A stretch of 64,000 nucleotides of DNA from Neisseriaceae bacterium (GCA_027489245.1 JAIYAC010000008.1:62001-126000), one strand, 5' to 3'. Numbered from the stretch's first letter, positions 45,674 to 54,272 are shown. Numbers and translations: made by a program. The notes: generated by a model from the sequence alone, not told the origin.

Positions 45674-47175
45674 GCGCGCGCTTCGGCCTGTTTCGCCTGG
45701 ACGGCAACCACCTGGCACTGCCCATCGAGGCGCTGCGCGAGGCGGTGCCCACCACCACGCTGGCCCTGCTGCCCGGCTGCCCGCCCTATGTACTGGGCAG
45801 CATGGACCTGCGCGGCCAACGTTTGCCGGTAGCCGACCTGCGCCTGCTGTCTGGCGCGGCAGGCGATGGCCCCCTACCCGCGTGCGTCGTCGTGGTACAG
45901 CACCAGGACAAGCTATTGGGCGTACTGGCCGACGACGTGGAAGGCGTGCAAGAGGCCGAGCCACAATGCATGCGTGGCGACAACGGCGGCATTCTGGACG
46001 GCAGCCTGCCCGCCGTGGCGGGTGGCATCAGCGCCACCTTGCTGAACCCGGCGGCGCTGCTGGGCTACCCGGGCATCCCCTCCGCCCGCGTGGCACCCGA
46101 CACGGCCCCCGGAGCCAGCGATGACAGCAGCAGCGAGCCCGACCACGTGATGCTGATGCAGTGTGGCAGCGTGCCGCTGGCCATGCCGTGCAGCCATATC
46201 CACACGATCATCCTGAACCCGCACATCACCCAGAACGCCATGAGCAGCGGCTACTGCATGGGCACCATCCAGTACGCGGGCCAACAGGTGGCTGCCGTCA
46301 GCCTGCTGGCAGCCTGCAGTATCCCGCTGAACCCCAAGCCGGCCCTGACACAGGCATTCGTTATCCGCTACGCCCAAGGCTATGTGGCCTTTATGGTGGA
46401 GCACATCATCGACGTGGTACAACGCACCGGCCACACCCTGCTGCCGCTGCCCGCCCAGTCACTGCTGCGGCCAGACCACTTCATGGGGGCGATTCCGGCC
46501 AGTGAAACACCCGCTGATTCGGTGGGCCACCATGCCTCGGCCAGCGGCCACTATCTGCTGCTGGATGGCGACATCCTGAAAAACCGCCCTGACCTGATCT
46601 GCCTGGCCGCCATGAACACCCCGCACGACGCCCAGGCCGGTAATGGCAGCCCTGCCCAGCCTGGCAGCACCGCCCGCCAGCAGGGCGAACGCTGCCAGCT
46701 GCTCACTTACGATTTGGGTTTTGAGGTGGCCACGCCGGTTAGCCAGATTATCGATATCGTCCCTTGGCAAGCCGAGCGCGCCGTGTTTGGCCTGGAGTGC
46801 GAGCACGCCGGCCTGCTGATTGCCCGCGGGCGTACCCTGCCGCTGTACTGCCTGAGCAGTACGCTGGGCATTCCGCTCGCCCCGGTACGCGACACGGCCA
46901 GCGTGCTGGTGGTGGAAACACGCTACGGCGTAGTCGGCTTTGCCGTACCCGGCCTGATTACCATCGATGAAGCCTGGCAAGAACGGCTGGATAACGCCGA
47001 GGTGGCTGCGCCGCCGCCGCACATCCGCCACAGTAATCAGGCGGCGAGCTGGCGCCACATCCTGGTGGGGCAAGGCAAGCAAGAGCGGCTGTTAAGCATG
47101 CTGGATCTGGTGGCCCTGGCAGAAAGCAAACTGGCTCCGCAAGCGGAGCCAGTAGAAACGCCATCAATCAGATGA
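45670..47175 (+). CDS. Multi-domain CheW-like protein
   Basis: 501 residues containing three CheW-like folds in series (about 3-150, 155-300 and 340-480). The first has FGLFRLDGNHLALPIEALREA and GSMDLRGQRLPVADLRLL; the second LMQCGSVPLAMPCSHIHTII; the third LLTYDLGFEVATPVSQIIDIV. Chemotaxis arrays use CheW to link receptors to CheA; a three-domain protein could act as a scaffold. Translationally coupled to the six-PAS receptor, so the two probably work together. No CheA or methylation genes are nearby. Confidence 0.82.
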   Translation: MSARFGLFRLDGNHLALPIEALREAVPTTTLALLPGCPPYVLGSMDLRGQRLPVADLRLLSGAAGDGPLPACVVVVQHQDKLLGVLADDVEGVQEAEPQCMRGDNGGILDGSLPAVAGGISATLLNPAALLGYPGIPSARVAPDTAPGASDDSSSEPDHVMLMQCGSVPLAMPCSHIHTIILNPHITQNAMSSGYCMGTIQYAGQQVAAVSLLAACSIPLNPKPALTQAFVIRYAQGYVAFMVEHIIDVVQRTGHTLLPLPAQSLLRPDHFMGAIPASETPADSVGHHASASGHYLLLDGDILKNRPDLICLAAMNTPHDAQAGNGSPAQPGSTARQQGERCQLLTYDLGFEVATPVSQIIDIVPWQAERAVFGLECEHAGLLIARGRTLPLYCLSSTLGIPLAPVRDTASVLVVETRYGVVGFAVPGLITIDEAWQERLDNAEVAAPPPHIRHSNQAASWRHILVGQGKQERLLSMLDLVALAESKLAPQAEPVETPSIR

Positions 47176-47178
47176 ACC

Positions 47179-47865
47179 CTACGGTGTATCCGCCATCGGC
47201 ATGCGGCGCAGGATGATACGCGTCTTGCGTGCCAAGCCCGGGGCGTTACGGTGTTCGTCGTAATAGCGCGGGTTCGGCACCATGGCGGCCAACTTGGCCG
47301 CCTGCCCGGCCGATAGCCTGGCGGCGCTGCTACGGTAGTAATGCCGCGCCGCCGCTTCGGCGCCAAATACGCCATTGCCCCACTCGATCACGTTCAGGTA
47401 GATCTCGAAGATGCGGCGCTTATCCATCACCGCCTCCAGCATCACCGTGATCACGGCCTCTTCCAGCTTGCGCCAGGGGGTTTTGCGGCCGGACAAAAAC
47501 AGGTTTTTGGCCAGCTGCTGGCTAATGGTGGAACCACCGGCCACGATCCGCCCCTGCTTCATGTTTTTCTCGAACGCCGCCTCGATACCATCCCAGTCAA
47601 AGCCTTCGTGATCAACAAACTTGGCGTCTTCCGAAGCAATCAGCGCACGCTTGAGGTTGCCGGAAATACGCTCGTACGGCACCCATTTGTGGCGCAGCTC
47701 GGCGGCGGGGTCTTCTTCTTGCAGGCGCGCCAGCTGCTCGGTCATGAAGGCACTGGCCGACGGGTTGAAACTACGCCAGTACACGATGTGGCCGAAGATC
47801 CACAGGTTGTACAGAAAAAGGGCGGCCAGCAGGGCCGCCCCGATGCGTAAGGGCCAGCGCAGCAC
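47179..47865 (-). CDS. mtgA: Monofunctional peptidoglycan glycosyltransferase
   Basis: GT51-family enzyme that polymerises lipid II. 228 residues, one N-terminal membrane anchor (about 8-28). The catalytic Glu is in ASEDAKFVDHEGFD, and GGSTISQQLAKNLFLS, RKLEEA and EIYLNVIEWGNGVFG follow, all canonical. Starts one base after the aroE stop; convergent with the CheW gene. Confidence 0.95.
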   Translation of the reverse strand: MLRWPLRIGAALLAALFLYNLWIFGHIVYWRSFNPSASAFMTEQLARLQEEDPAAELRHKWVPYERISGNLKRALIASEDAKFVDHEGFDWDGIEAAFEKNMKQGRIVAGGSTISQQLAKNLFLSGRKTPWRKLEEAVITVMLEAVMDKRRIFEIYLNVIEWGNGVFGAEAAARHYYRSSAARLSAGQAAKLAAMVPNPRYYDEHRNAPGLARKTRIILRRMPMADTP

Positions 47866-48687
47866 TTAGGCCAGCACCTCGCGCAGCATATTGGTGACCT
47901 TGCGCGTTTCCGGCTGCACACCGCGCCAGATACGGAACGACTCGGCCGCTTGCTCTACCAGCATGCCCAGGCCATCAGCCAGCATGCCGGCCTGTTCGCT
48001 TTGTGCACGACGCAGGAAAGGCGTCAGGCCACGACTGTATACCATGTCGTAAGCCAGCGCACCGGCGGCAAAAATGCCGGCAGGCATTGGTGGCAGCTCG
48101 CCCTGCAGGCTGGTGGAGGTGCCATTGATAACAATATCGAACTGGCGGCCGGCCAGGGCCTCATAACCGGCAGCTTCAATCTGGCCCAGGCTGGCAAACT
48201 GTGCGGCCAACGCTTCGGCCTTGGCCACGGTACGGTTGGCAATGGTCAGGGTGGCAGGCTGTTCGGCCAGCAGCGTGGGCAGCACGCCACGTACGGCACC
48301 ACCAGCCCCCAGCAGCAGCACGCGCTTGCCGGCAATGGCCACGTCCAGGTTCTCGACGATATCGCGCACCAGGCCTACGCCGTCGGTGTTATCGCCGTAG
48401 ATCTTGCCGTCGCGAAAGCTCAGCGTATTCACCGCTTCGGACAAACGGGCGCATTCGCTCACTTCCTGGGCAAAGCGGAAGGCATCGCCCTTGAACGGCA
48501 GCGTCACGTTCAGGCCACGGCCACCGGCAGCCACAAAGGCCGATACCACGTCGTCAAACTTGCCGATATCGGCAAACAGCTTTTCATATTGCAGCGCCTG
48601 GCCGGTGGCGTTGGCGAATTCGCTATGGATGAAGGGCGACTGGCTATGCGAGATAGGGTTGCCAATTACAGCGTAACGATCAGTCAT
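47866..48687 (-). CDS. aroE: Shikimate dehydrogenase
   Basis: NADPH-dependent step of aromatic amino acid synthesis. 273 residues. Substrate motif GNPISHSQSPFIHS, catalytic Lys/Asp in NVTLPFKGDAF and GDNTDGVG, nucleotide motif LLGAGGAVRGVL. Full family length. The aroE-mtgA pair is common in beta- and gammaproteobacteria. Confidence 0.95.
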   Translation of the reverse strand: MTDRYAVIGNPISHSQSPFIHSEFANATGQALQYEKLFADIGKFDDVVSAFVAAGGRGLNVTLPFKGDAFRFAQEVSECARLSEAVNTLSFRDGKIYGDNTDGVGLVRDIVENLDVAIAGKRVLLLGAGGAVRGVLPTLLAEQPATLTIANRTVAKAEALAAQFASLGQIEAAGYEALAGRQFDIVINGTSTSLQGELPPMPAGIFAAGALAYDMVYSRGLTPFLRRAQSEQAGMLADGLGMLVEQAAESFRIWRGVQPETRKVTNMLREVLA

Positions 48688-48796
48688 GATTCACTTCTCT
48701 ATATGGGGTAAGTCAGGCAAGCCGGTGGCAGCCGCTTGGCCGAAGACACACTTTGCCTTGTCGGACAGGAAACTGCAACCGCCTATTGCCATGCCA

Positions 48797-49246
48797 TCAG
48801 CCCTGAATCCACGGCAACCCGGCAGCCTTCCAGCCATTAAGTGTGCCACGGTGCTGCTGCGCGTCGCGGTCGCCCTCAAAACCTTCCAGCACGTTGTACA
48901 CCTGGGCATAACCTGCCTCTGCGGCCAACCTGGCGGCCTCGTCCGAGCGAGCACCGCTGCGGCAGATAAACAGTACAGTCGCCGCCTTGTCTACCTGCTG
49001 CTGCAGCTGGCTGCTAAAGGCTGCATTAGGCACCATGCCCGGGTAGCTACGCAGCTCGATACGCAGCGCGTCGGGAACCACCCCGACAAACTGCCACTCT
49101 GCAGCACTACGCACGTCCACCATCACCACCCCCGGCAGGCCTTGGCACAGCGCCCAGGCCTCGGCTGGCGACACGGCGCCGCTATACGACAGACCCAGCT
49201 CGCCACCACGGTTGCGGGCGGTGGACAGAATGGTTTCAACAGTCAT
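48797..49246 (-). CDS. Rhodanese-like domain protein
   Basis: About 149 residues, a single rhodanese domain. VVMVDVRSAAEWQFVG and the active-site loop FICRSGARSDEAA hold the persulfide-forming cysteine. It may be a sulfur carrier or thiosulfate sulfurtransferase. AAGGAGAG stands before the ATG at 49246. One exact 12-mer copy (48920) lies right beside the active-site codons, in RLAAEAGY. Confidence 0.88.
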   Translation of the reverse strand: MTVETILSTARNRGGELGLSYSGAVSPAEAWALCQGLPGVVMVDVRSAAEWQFVGVVPDALRIELRSYPGMVPNAAFSSQLQQQVDKAATVLFICRSGARSDEAARLAAEAGYAQVYNVLEGFEGDRDAQQHRGTLNGWKAAGLPWIQG

Positions 49247-49393
49247 CTTGCTCTCCTTCAAGGGGGTGGGGGAAACCGGCTACCGCTGCTTGTTGATTGT
49301 CATCACGACATCACGGCGCGATTTGCATAATAATGATGGCCATCATGCAGTGTGGTGCGCACACAGGCAAGATTTGCTATGCACCAACAAAGC

Positions 49394-49426
49394 GCACCAC
49401 ATTGGAGCACGCACCAAAATGGTACA
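49394..49426 (+). promoter_or_regulatory. Two adjacent NtrC-type enhancer sites
   Basis: GCACCACATTGGAGCA (49394-49409) and GCACCAAAATGGTACA (49411-49426) each differ from the NtrC palindrome GCACCA-N3-TGGTGC by one base. They are spaced 17 bp apart, so a dimer pair would bind one face of the helix. They lie about 80-100 bp upstream of the sigma-54 promoter. Confidence 0.75.
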
Positions 49427-49488
49427 TAAATAGCCTCGGCAGGTACGCCAGCCCAGGCAAAGCAGCACCCGAAATCGGGCCAGATGGC

Positions 49489-49504
49489 TGGCACGGTTCA
49501 TGCT
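49489..49504 (+). promoter_or_regulatory. Sigma-54 promoter of glnA
   Basis: TGGCACGGTTCATGCT fits the -24/-12 consensus TGGCACG-N4-TTGCW with one change, GG and GC at the required spacing, 69 bp before the glnA ATG. Confidence 0.78.
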
Positions 49505-49572
49505 TTTAGTCCGGCACACCTGTATTTGTGCCATCTCGTTTGATGCACTTAGCTTTTCTCTAGGAGATATCC

Positions 49573-50991
49573 ATGGCGGTTGCAGACGTAGTCAAGCTCA
49601 TTACCGAAAACGACGTAAAATTTGTCGATTTGCGCTTTACCGACACAATGGGTAAAGAGCAGCACGTAACCATTCCGGCACACGTTCTGCTGGAAGACGC
49701 TGACGAGTGGTTTGAACGCGGCCACGCGTTTGACGGCTCCTCCATCTCTGGCTGGAAAGGCATCCAGGCCTCCGACATGCTGCTGATGGCCGACCCGGCC
49801 ACCGCCAAAATCGACCCGTTCTTCGACGAGCCGACCGTATTCATGAGCTGCGACGTAATCGACCCGGCCGACGGCAAGGGCTACGACCGCTGCCCGCGCT
49901 CGGTCGCCAAACGCGCCGAAGCCTACCTGAAAGCCTCCGGTATTGGCGACACCGCCTTCTTCGGCCCGGAACCAGAATTCTTCATCTTCGACAGCATCAC
50001 CTGGGGCACCGACATGTCCGGCTGCTTCGTGAAGATCAAGGCAGAAGAAGCTGCCTGGGCTTCCGCTGAAGAGTTCGAAGGCGGCAACACCGGCCACCGT
50101 CCTGGCGTAAAAGGCGGCTACTTCCCGGTACCACCGGTAGACTCCTCGCAAGATATCCGCTCGGCCATGGTGCTGCTGCTGGAAGAGCTGGGCGTACCGG
50201 TAGAAGTACACCACCACGAAGTGGCCACCGCTGGCCAGAACGAAATCGGCACCAAGTTCAGCACCCTGACCCAGCGCGCTGACTGGACCCAGATCCTGAA
50301 GTACGTGGTACACAACGTAGCCCACAGCTACGGCAAAACCGCTACCTTCATGCCAAAACCGATCGTTGGCGACAACGGCTCCGGCATGCACGTACACCAG
50401 TCCATCTGGAAAGACGGCAAAAACCTGTTTGCCGGTGACGGCTACGCTGGCCTGTCTGACACTGCCCTGTACTACATCGGCGGTATCATCAAGCACGCCA
50501 AGGCACTGAACGCCATCACCAACCCGGGCACCAACTCCTACAAGCGTCTGGTACCGCACTACGAAGCACCGGTAAAACTGGCCTACTCCGCCAAAAACCG
50601 CTCCGCTTCCATCCGTATCCCGCACGTAGCGAACCCGAAAGGCCGCCGCATCGAGGCACGCTTCCCGGACCCGCTGGCTAACCCGTACCTGTGTTTCTCT
50701 GCCCTGCTGATGGCGGGTCTGGATGGTATCCAGAACAAGATCCACCCAGGCGACGCAGCAGACAAGAACCTGTACGACCTGCCACCAGAAGAAGACAAGC
50801 TGATCCCGACCGTGTGCGCCTCGCTGGATGAAGCCCTGGCCGCACTGGACGCAGACCGCGAGTTCCTGACCCGTGGCGGTGTGTTCTCCAACGAATGGAT
50901 CGACGCCTACATCGAACTGAAGATGAAGGAAGTGAACCTGACCCGCATGACTACCCACCCGGTAGAATTTGCGATGTACTACAGCCTGTAA
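49573..50991 (+). CDS. glnA: Glutamine synthetase type I
   Basis: Dodecameric GS-I beta, makes glutamine from glutamate and ammonium. 472 residues, the family length. Seen: [12 protein letters not shown] (near 55), [10 protein letters not shown], the MHVHQS loop, NRSASIRIP and the adenylylation tyrosine in [10 protein letters not shown] (near 397). TAGGAG ribosome site 8 nt before the ATG. Nitrogen control by NtrC/sigma-54 is expected from the upstream sites. It is the last core gene before the island. Confidence 0.97.
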   Translation: MAVADVVKLITENDVKFVDLRFTDTMGKEQHVTIPAHVLLEDADEWFERGHAFDGSSISGWKGIQASDMLLMADPATAKIDPFFDEPTVFMSCDVIDPADGKGYDRCPRSVAKRAEAYLKASGIGDTAFFGPEPEFFIFDSITWGTDMSGCFVKIKAEEAAWASAEEFEGGNTGHRPGVKGGYFPVPPVDSSQDIRSAMVLLLEELGVPVEVHHHEVATAGQNEIGTKFSTLTQRADWTQILKYVVHNVAHSYGKTATFMPKPIVGDNGSGMHVHQSIWKDGKNLFAGDGYAGLSDTALYYIGGIIKHAKALNAITNPGTNSYKRLVPHYEAPVKLAYSAKNRSASIRIPHVANPKGRRIEARFPDPLANPYLCFSALLMAGLDGIQNKIHPGDAADKNLYDLPPEEDKLIPTVCASLDEALAALDADREFLTRGGVFSNEWIDAYIELKMKEVNLTRMTTHPVEFAMYYSL

Positions 50992-51030
50992 TCTTTAAGC
51001 CTGTCCCAAACAGGCCGGAGGATTCCCAGA

Positions 51031-51064
51031 AACCCGCATGTAGCCTAGCTCTTGCGGGTTTTTT
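51031..51064 (+). terminator. Terminator of glnA
   Basis: AACCCGCA / TGCGGGTT stem with a 14-nt loop followed by TTTTTT, 40 bp after the glnA stop. Confidence 0.85.
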
Positions 51065-51108
51065 CATTCCTAGACGTACCGACTCAAGCCCACCGAATCC
51101 GCGTTTTT

Positions 51109-51168
51109 TTCACACCGCTAGTCACACCGCTTTATAATGATCCAAATTGCATGGAAAAACGGTGTGAA
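51109..51168 (+). promoter_or_regulatory. Integrase promoter embedded in CACACCGCT repeats
   Basis: TTCACA (51109) and TATAAT (51133) with an 18-bp spacer form a good sigma-70 promoter. CACACCGCT is repeated at 51111 and 51123, covering the -35 and spacer. TTCACACCG (51109-51117) recurs inverted as CGGTGTGAA at 51160-51168, next to the ATG. Autoregulation by the integrase or another repressor is likely. Confidence 0.65.
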
Positions 51169-51170
51169 TC

Positions 51171-52454
51171 ATGGCTCTTACTGATCTGCAATGCCGCAAG
51201 GCCAAGCCCAAGGAAAAGGATTACGCCCTTACCGATGGCGATGGTCTGTCACTGAAAGTCCGCGCCACGGGTGGCAAGTCATGGCTCGGCGACTTCCTGC
51301 GACAAGGTGCACGGCATAAACTGACCTACGGCCGCTACCCGGAGATATCACTAGACCACGCCAGAAGACTGCACGCCGCTGCACGGGCGCTAGCAGAGAC
51401 GGGGAAAAAGCCAGCCGATGTGCTGGGCAGCAACTTGGCAAAGCAAATGATTGGCGATGGCCGCAGTCTGACCGACGTAGAGGCCGCCATCATCGCGGAG
51501 GCAAAACAACAGACCTTGGCCGCACGCATTACCTTTGCAGAGGCGGCTAGCCGTTTCAAAACTGGATGGGTAGACCACAACTGGAAATCACCCGATAAAG
51601 GCTTTGCCCCGGTACGCAATCACTTGCTTCCGCCACTTGGTGATCTGGCGCTGGAAGATATAGACGCCCCCATGCTGCGTGAGCTGTTCTATGGCATCCG
51701 GGAGCGGCGCGGCACACAAGCAGCACTGCATGCACACGGTTGGTGCTCAAGAATTTTTGCCTATGCCATTGAGCACGACTGGTGCAAGCACAACCCGGCA
51801 CAGGCCATCAAGGCCGCCCGTATCGGGACCAAGAGCAAGCGCGAGCGATGGCTGAGGCCGCAAGAGATACGCCGCTACCTGGCCGGCCTGTATCAAGCTG
51901 ATTGCTATCGTGGCTACAAACTAGCCCTGCACCTGCTGTTGATGCTGGCCTTGCGTAAGGGTGAGCTTTGCGGGGCAAGCTGGGCTGAGTTTGACCTTGA
52001 TAACGGCGAGTGGTTGATACCAGCCGAGCGCATGAAGAGCAGCCGCGAACATCGTGTTTTCCTCCCCACCCAGGCCATCGACATGCTGCAAGAATTAAAG
52101 CGCCTGGCTAGTGGCAGCGAGTGGGTAATGCCGATGCCAACAAACCTGAAACGCCCCATGCACAGCAATAACCTGAACGGAGCGCATCAGGCAGCCATCA
52201 TTGCAGCAGACATTGACGATTACGTTATCCACGACCACCGGCATACCGCCAGCACGCTGCTACGTGAACAGGGCCACCCTCCGGAGGTAGTAGAAACCGC
52301 CCTGAGCCACGCCATACCCGGCATGGCCGGCACCTACAGCCACGCACAATACAAAACCCAGCGGCTGGCCATGTTGCAGTCATGGGCCGACTTCCTGGAC
52401 AGCGTGATGAAGGAACAAACCGTGATACAGGCCACCTTCCGTAAGACGGCATAA
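51171..52454 (+). CDS. P4-type tyrosine integrase
   Basis: Site-specific recombinase that inserts and excises the island. 427 residues. N-terminal DUF4102 arm-binding domain (LTDGDGLSLKVRATGGKSW with GRYPEISLDHAR), a central core-binding domain and the C-terminal catalytic domain. Catalytic residues seen: R262 (LRKGEL), H354 and R357 (HDHRHTAS), H380 (LSHAI) and Y389 (GTYSHAQY). All are present, so it should be active. It heads the island just downstream of glnA. Confidence 0.94.
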   Translation: MALTDLQCRKAKPKEKDYALTDGDGLSLKVRATGGKSWLGDFLRQGARHKLTYGRYPEISLDHARRLHAAARALAETGKKPADVLGSNLAKQMIGDGRSLTDVEAAIIAEAKQQTLAARITFAEAASRFKTGWVDHNWKSPDKGFAPVRNHLLPPLGDLALEDIDAPMLRELFYGIRERRGTQAALHAHGWCSRIFAYAIEHDWCKHNPAQAIKAARIGTKSKRERWLRPQEIRRYLAGLYQADCYRGYKLALHLLLMLALRKGELCGASWAEFDLDNGEWLIPAERMKSSREHRVFLPTQAIDMLQELKRLASGSEWVMPMPTNLKRPMHSNNLNGAHQAAIIAADIDDYVIHDHRHTASTLLREQGHPPEVVETALSHAIPGMAGTYSHAQYKTQRLAMLQSWADFLDSVMKEQTVIQATFRKTA

Positions 52455-52728
52455 CAGCCGCCAGCCTGGCTTGAAATGCTGTTTTCCCGAGTGACTGTTT
52501 TTTGGTGGGAACTGTGGGAACAGAATCCTGAAACCCTTGCAGGGAAAGGCTTTCAGTCGTTCCCCCCTTCTTGTTCCCATTACTCTCCGTTCCCCTTTTG
52601 GGAGACCCGACAGGACAACTTGACGATTTAACCAGCTTTGCCAGCACCTAACCCGACGGGGCGAAAAGCGGGAAACCCTGCCCGCCTGGTGCTGGCAATC
52701 CATACAGGGAAGCGCAAAGGGAGCGCAA
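52455..52728. other. Intergenic region after the integrase with GGGAAC/GTTCCC repeats
   Basis: 274 bp without a gene. Two GTGGGAAC units in tandem and three inverted GTTCCC units lie at 52505-52594 (see repeat entry). A promoter for the small-gene operon that starts at 52729 should be here. Confidence 0.6.
52505..52594. repeat. GGGAAC-type repeats, first cluster
   Basis: GTGGGAAC occurs at 52505 and 52514, spaced 9 bp; GTTCCC occurs at 52559, 52573 and 52589. The same hexamer with 9-bp spacing returns at 56024-56137 and 57847-57972. Confidence 0.7.
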
Positions 52729-53010
52729 ATGATTGACCCAGAAGAAGAGCGGGCGAAGTTCATTAGCCTGCGCGAAGCCCTATTCCTGATTGCTCAGGCC
52801 AAGGGCAAGACACCGCAAGGTGCGGCACAAATGCTGCTACTAAATCTGAACCGTACCGACGACTGGAAGAGCTTAGAGTCGTACCGATATTTCCCGGCGC
52901 AAGGTATGTTGAGTAGCAACTCGATTACCCAAGAGCTACGTCGCCAGTTAAGCCGACTTGCAGAACATAACGACCACTCTGCCGAGATAGACGATGACAT
53001 CCCGTTCTGA
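52729..53010 (+). CDS. Hypothetical island protein, 93 residues
   Basis: Not recognised. Acidic, soluble: MIDPEEERAKFISLREALF, then a Gln/Ala-rich stretch and a C-terminal EIDDDIPF, the kind of acidic DDIPF tail used by some ssDNA-binding and replication proteins to recruit partners. The C-terminal likeness is only a hint. It overlaps the next gene by 17 bp. Confidence 0.6.
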   Translation: MIDPEEERAKFISLREALFLIAQAKGKTPQGAAQMLLLNLNRTDDWKSLESYRYFPAQGMLSSNSITQELRRQLSRLAEHNDHSAEIDDDIPF

Positions 53011-53830
53011 ATTTCTCAGGGGTTGCGACCCAGCCTTTGAAAACTATGGTTTTGATCGTGCCGCATTTATGGCACTGCTGAACGATAGCAACACCGGCTC
53101 ACCAATGCCGACAGCGACCCAGTGGGAGCGCGGGCTTTACCTTCGCCAGCAGTTCCGCCTTAGCGAAGCAGCCTGCATCATTGAGGGCTTCCATCCCAGT
53201 CAGTGGGATGCGTGGGCATTGAATGAAGAGCCCACCAAAGTTATCAGCATGTTGCAAGCCATTATGGAGGCCTCTGACGAGCTGAGCATAGACACAGATG
53301 GATGCGGTCAGGTACTAAACCATCACCTTGTCAGCCATCAATCCATTGCAGCCTGGTGCCTGAAAAACGGCCTTGATTGGCCGCTGCGGCAAACACCGCA
53401 AGTGCAGCCAGTTACAGGTGCAGGTGCAGGTGCAGGTGCAGCCAATACAGTCAATCTTTCCCAGCGCCTGGCTGAAGCAGAACTAAAAGCCGAGCAACTA
53501 GCGCAAGAACTGGCAACCATCACAGCAGAACGTGACAGGCTGCGCCATGAACTGCAAGGCTTAACCGAAGAGCTTGTCAGCACCAAGAAGGATGCCGCAC
53601 AAAGCAGAGCCGACCTGCAACAAGCAAAGGCCGATTTATTGCAAGGCAAGAGCAGAACATCCGCGCTAAAACTGGTGGGGGGCATGGCACTGGCCGTTTA
53701 CAAGATACCAATCAAAAGCGGTAGATTGACCGGCCTTGCCGATCTAAGAAAAGACTTGGATAGCGTAGGAGTAGCTATCAGCGAAGATGTTATTCGCAGC
53801 CACCTGAATGCCGCAGCCGAAGTTATCTAG
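52994..53830 (+). CDS. Hypothetical island protein with coiled coil, 278 residues
   Basis: Not recognised. The N-terminal ~130 residues look globular. A Gly/Ala repeat encoded by four CAGGTG units follows at about 141-148, and a long coiled coil (about 150-225, with repeated Glu/Leu/Lys heptads) precedes a short C-terminal part (SGRLTGLADLRKDLDSVGVA) resembling those at the end of other phage-island proteins. Starts within the end of the preceding gene. Confidence 0.65.
   Translation: MTSRSEFLRGCDPAFENYGFDRAAFMALLNDSNTGSPMPTATQWERGLYLRQQFRLSEAACIIEGFHPSQWDAWALNEEPTKVISMLQAIMEASDELSIDTDGCGQVLNHHLVSHQSIAAWCLKNGLDWPLRQTPQVQPVTGAGAGAGAANTVNLSQRLAEAELKAEQLAQELATITAERDRLRHELQGLTEELVSTKKDAAQSRADLQQAKADLLQGKSRTSALKLVGGMALAVYKIPIKSGRLTGLADLRKDLDSVGVAISEDVIRSHLNAAAEVI
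53415..53438 (+). repeat. Four tandem CAGGTG units
   Basis: Encodes alternating Gly-Ala in the linker of the coiled-coil protein; a 6-bp period keeps the frame. Confidence 0.85.
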
Positions 53831-53860
53831 CCGCCAAAGCCTCGTCAGTCCTATTTCAAA

Positions 53861-53896
53861 CCCCGATATCTGGAATCCCCAAGCCCGATATCGGGG
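53861..53896. promoter_or_regulatory. CCCCGATATC inverted repeat upstream of the AlpA-type gene
   Basis: CCCCGATATC (53861-53870) and GATATCGGGG (53887-53896) are perfect 10-bp arms with a 16-bp spacer. The right arm is itself part of the palindrome CCCGATATCGGG (53884-53895). They lie 65-100 bp upstream of the AlpA-type start. Operator for that regulator, or terminator of the preceding gene. Confidence 0.55.
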
Positions 53897-53960
53897 CTCC
53901 CACCCTTCCGTTTTGTGCCTAATGCGTCCTGTCGAAACCCAGCAGATAGGAGCCGTCACT

Positions 53961-54272
53961 ATGGCAACCGATACACAGTCCCACGCCACTAACATCCTGC
54001 GCCGCAAGCAGGTAGAAGCCCGCACAGGGTTATCCCGCACCACCATCTACGACCGCATTAACCCCAAATCGCCCCGCTATGACTCGACATTCCCGAAGCC
54101 GATAAGCCTTGGCCCGGGTGCCGTAGGCTGGGTGGAGTCCGAGCTGAATTCCTGGATTGAGTCACGCATTGTCGCCAGCCGGGAGATGACACCTCTGCAA
54201 GTGTCGCAAGACAAGCGCGTGGCCATCGCCCCGGCTGCTACCGGCTTCACTGCGTCGGAGGTGAAAGCATGA
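53961..54272 (+). CDS. AlpA-family transcriptional regulator
   Basis: A 103-residue protein with an AlpA/MerR-like helix-turn-helix: ILRRKQVEARTGLSRTTIYD, then FPKPISLGPGAVGWVESELN (about residues 14-65). In P4-like islands AlpA-type proteins control excision and integrase expression. The start at 53961 has AGGAGC upstream; the longer frame from 53808 begins inside the previous gene. Opens the coupled run that leads into the primase-helicase. Confidence 0.85.
   Translation: MATDTQSHATNILRRKQVEARTGLSRTTIYDRINPKSPRYDSTFPKPISLGPGAVGWVESELNSWIESRIVASREMTPLQVSQDKRVAIAPAATGFTASEVKA

Larger units (their letters stand above)
49247..49572. promoter_or_regulatory. glnA upstream control region
   Basis: 326 bp between the divergent rhodanese gene and glnA. 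It contains NtrC-type palindromes and a sigma-54 promoter (listed separately). A third, weaker TGCA-x4-GGTGC-like site lies at about 49346-49361. Confidence 0.7.

Noticed and set aside
51000-51110. Attachment site in a tRNA gene
   Set aside because: P4-type integrases often use tRNA ends, but no tRNA lies at this end; the att site cannot be fixed without the island's other border.
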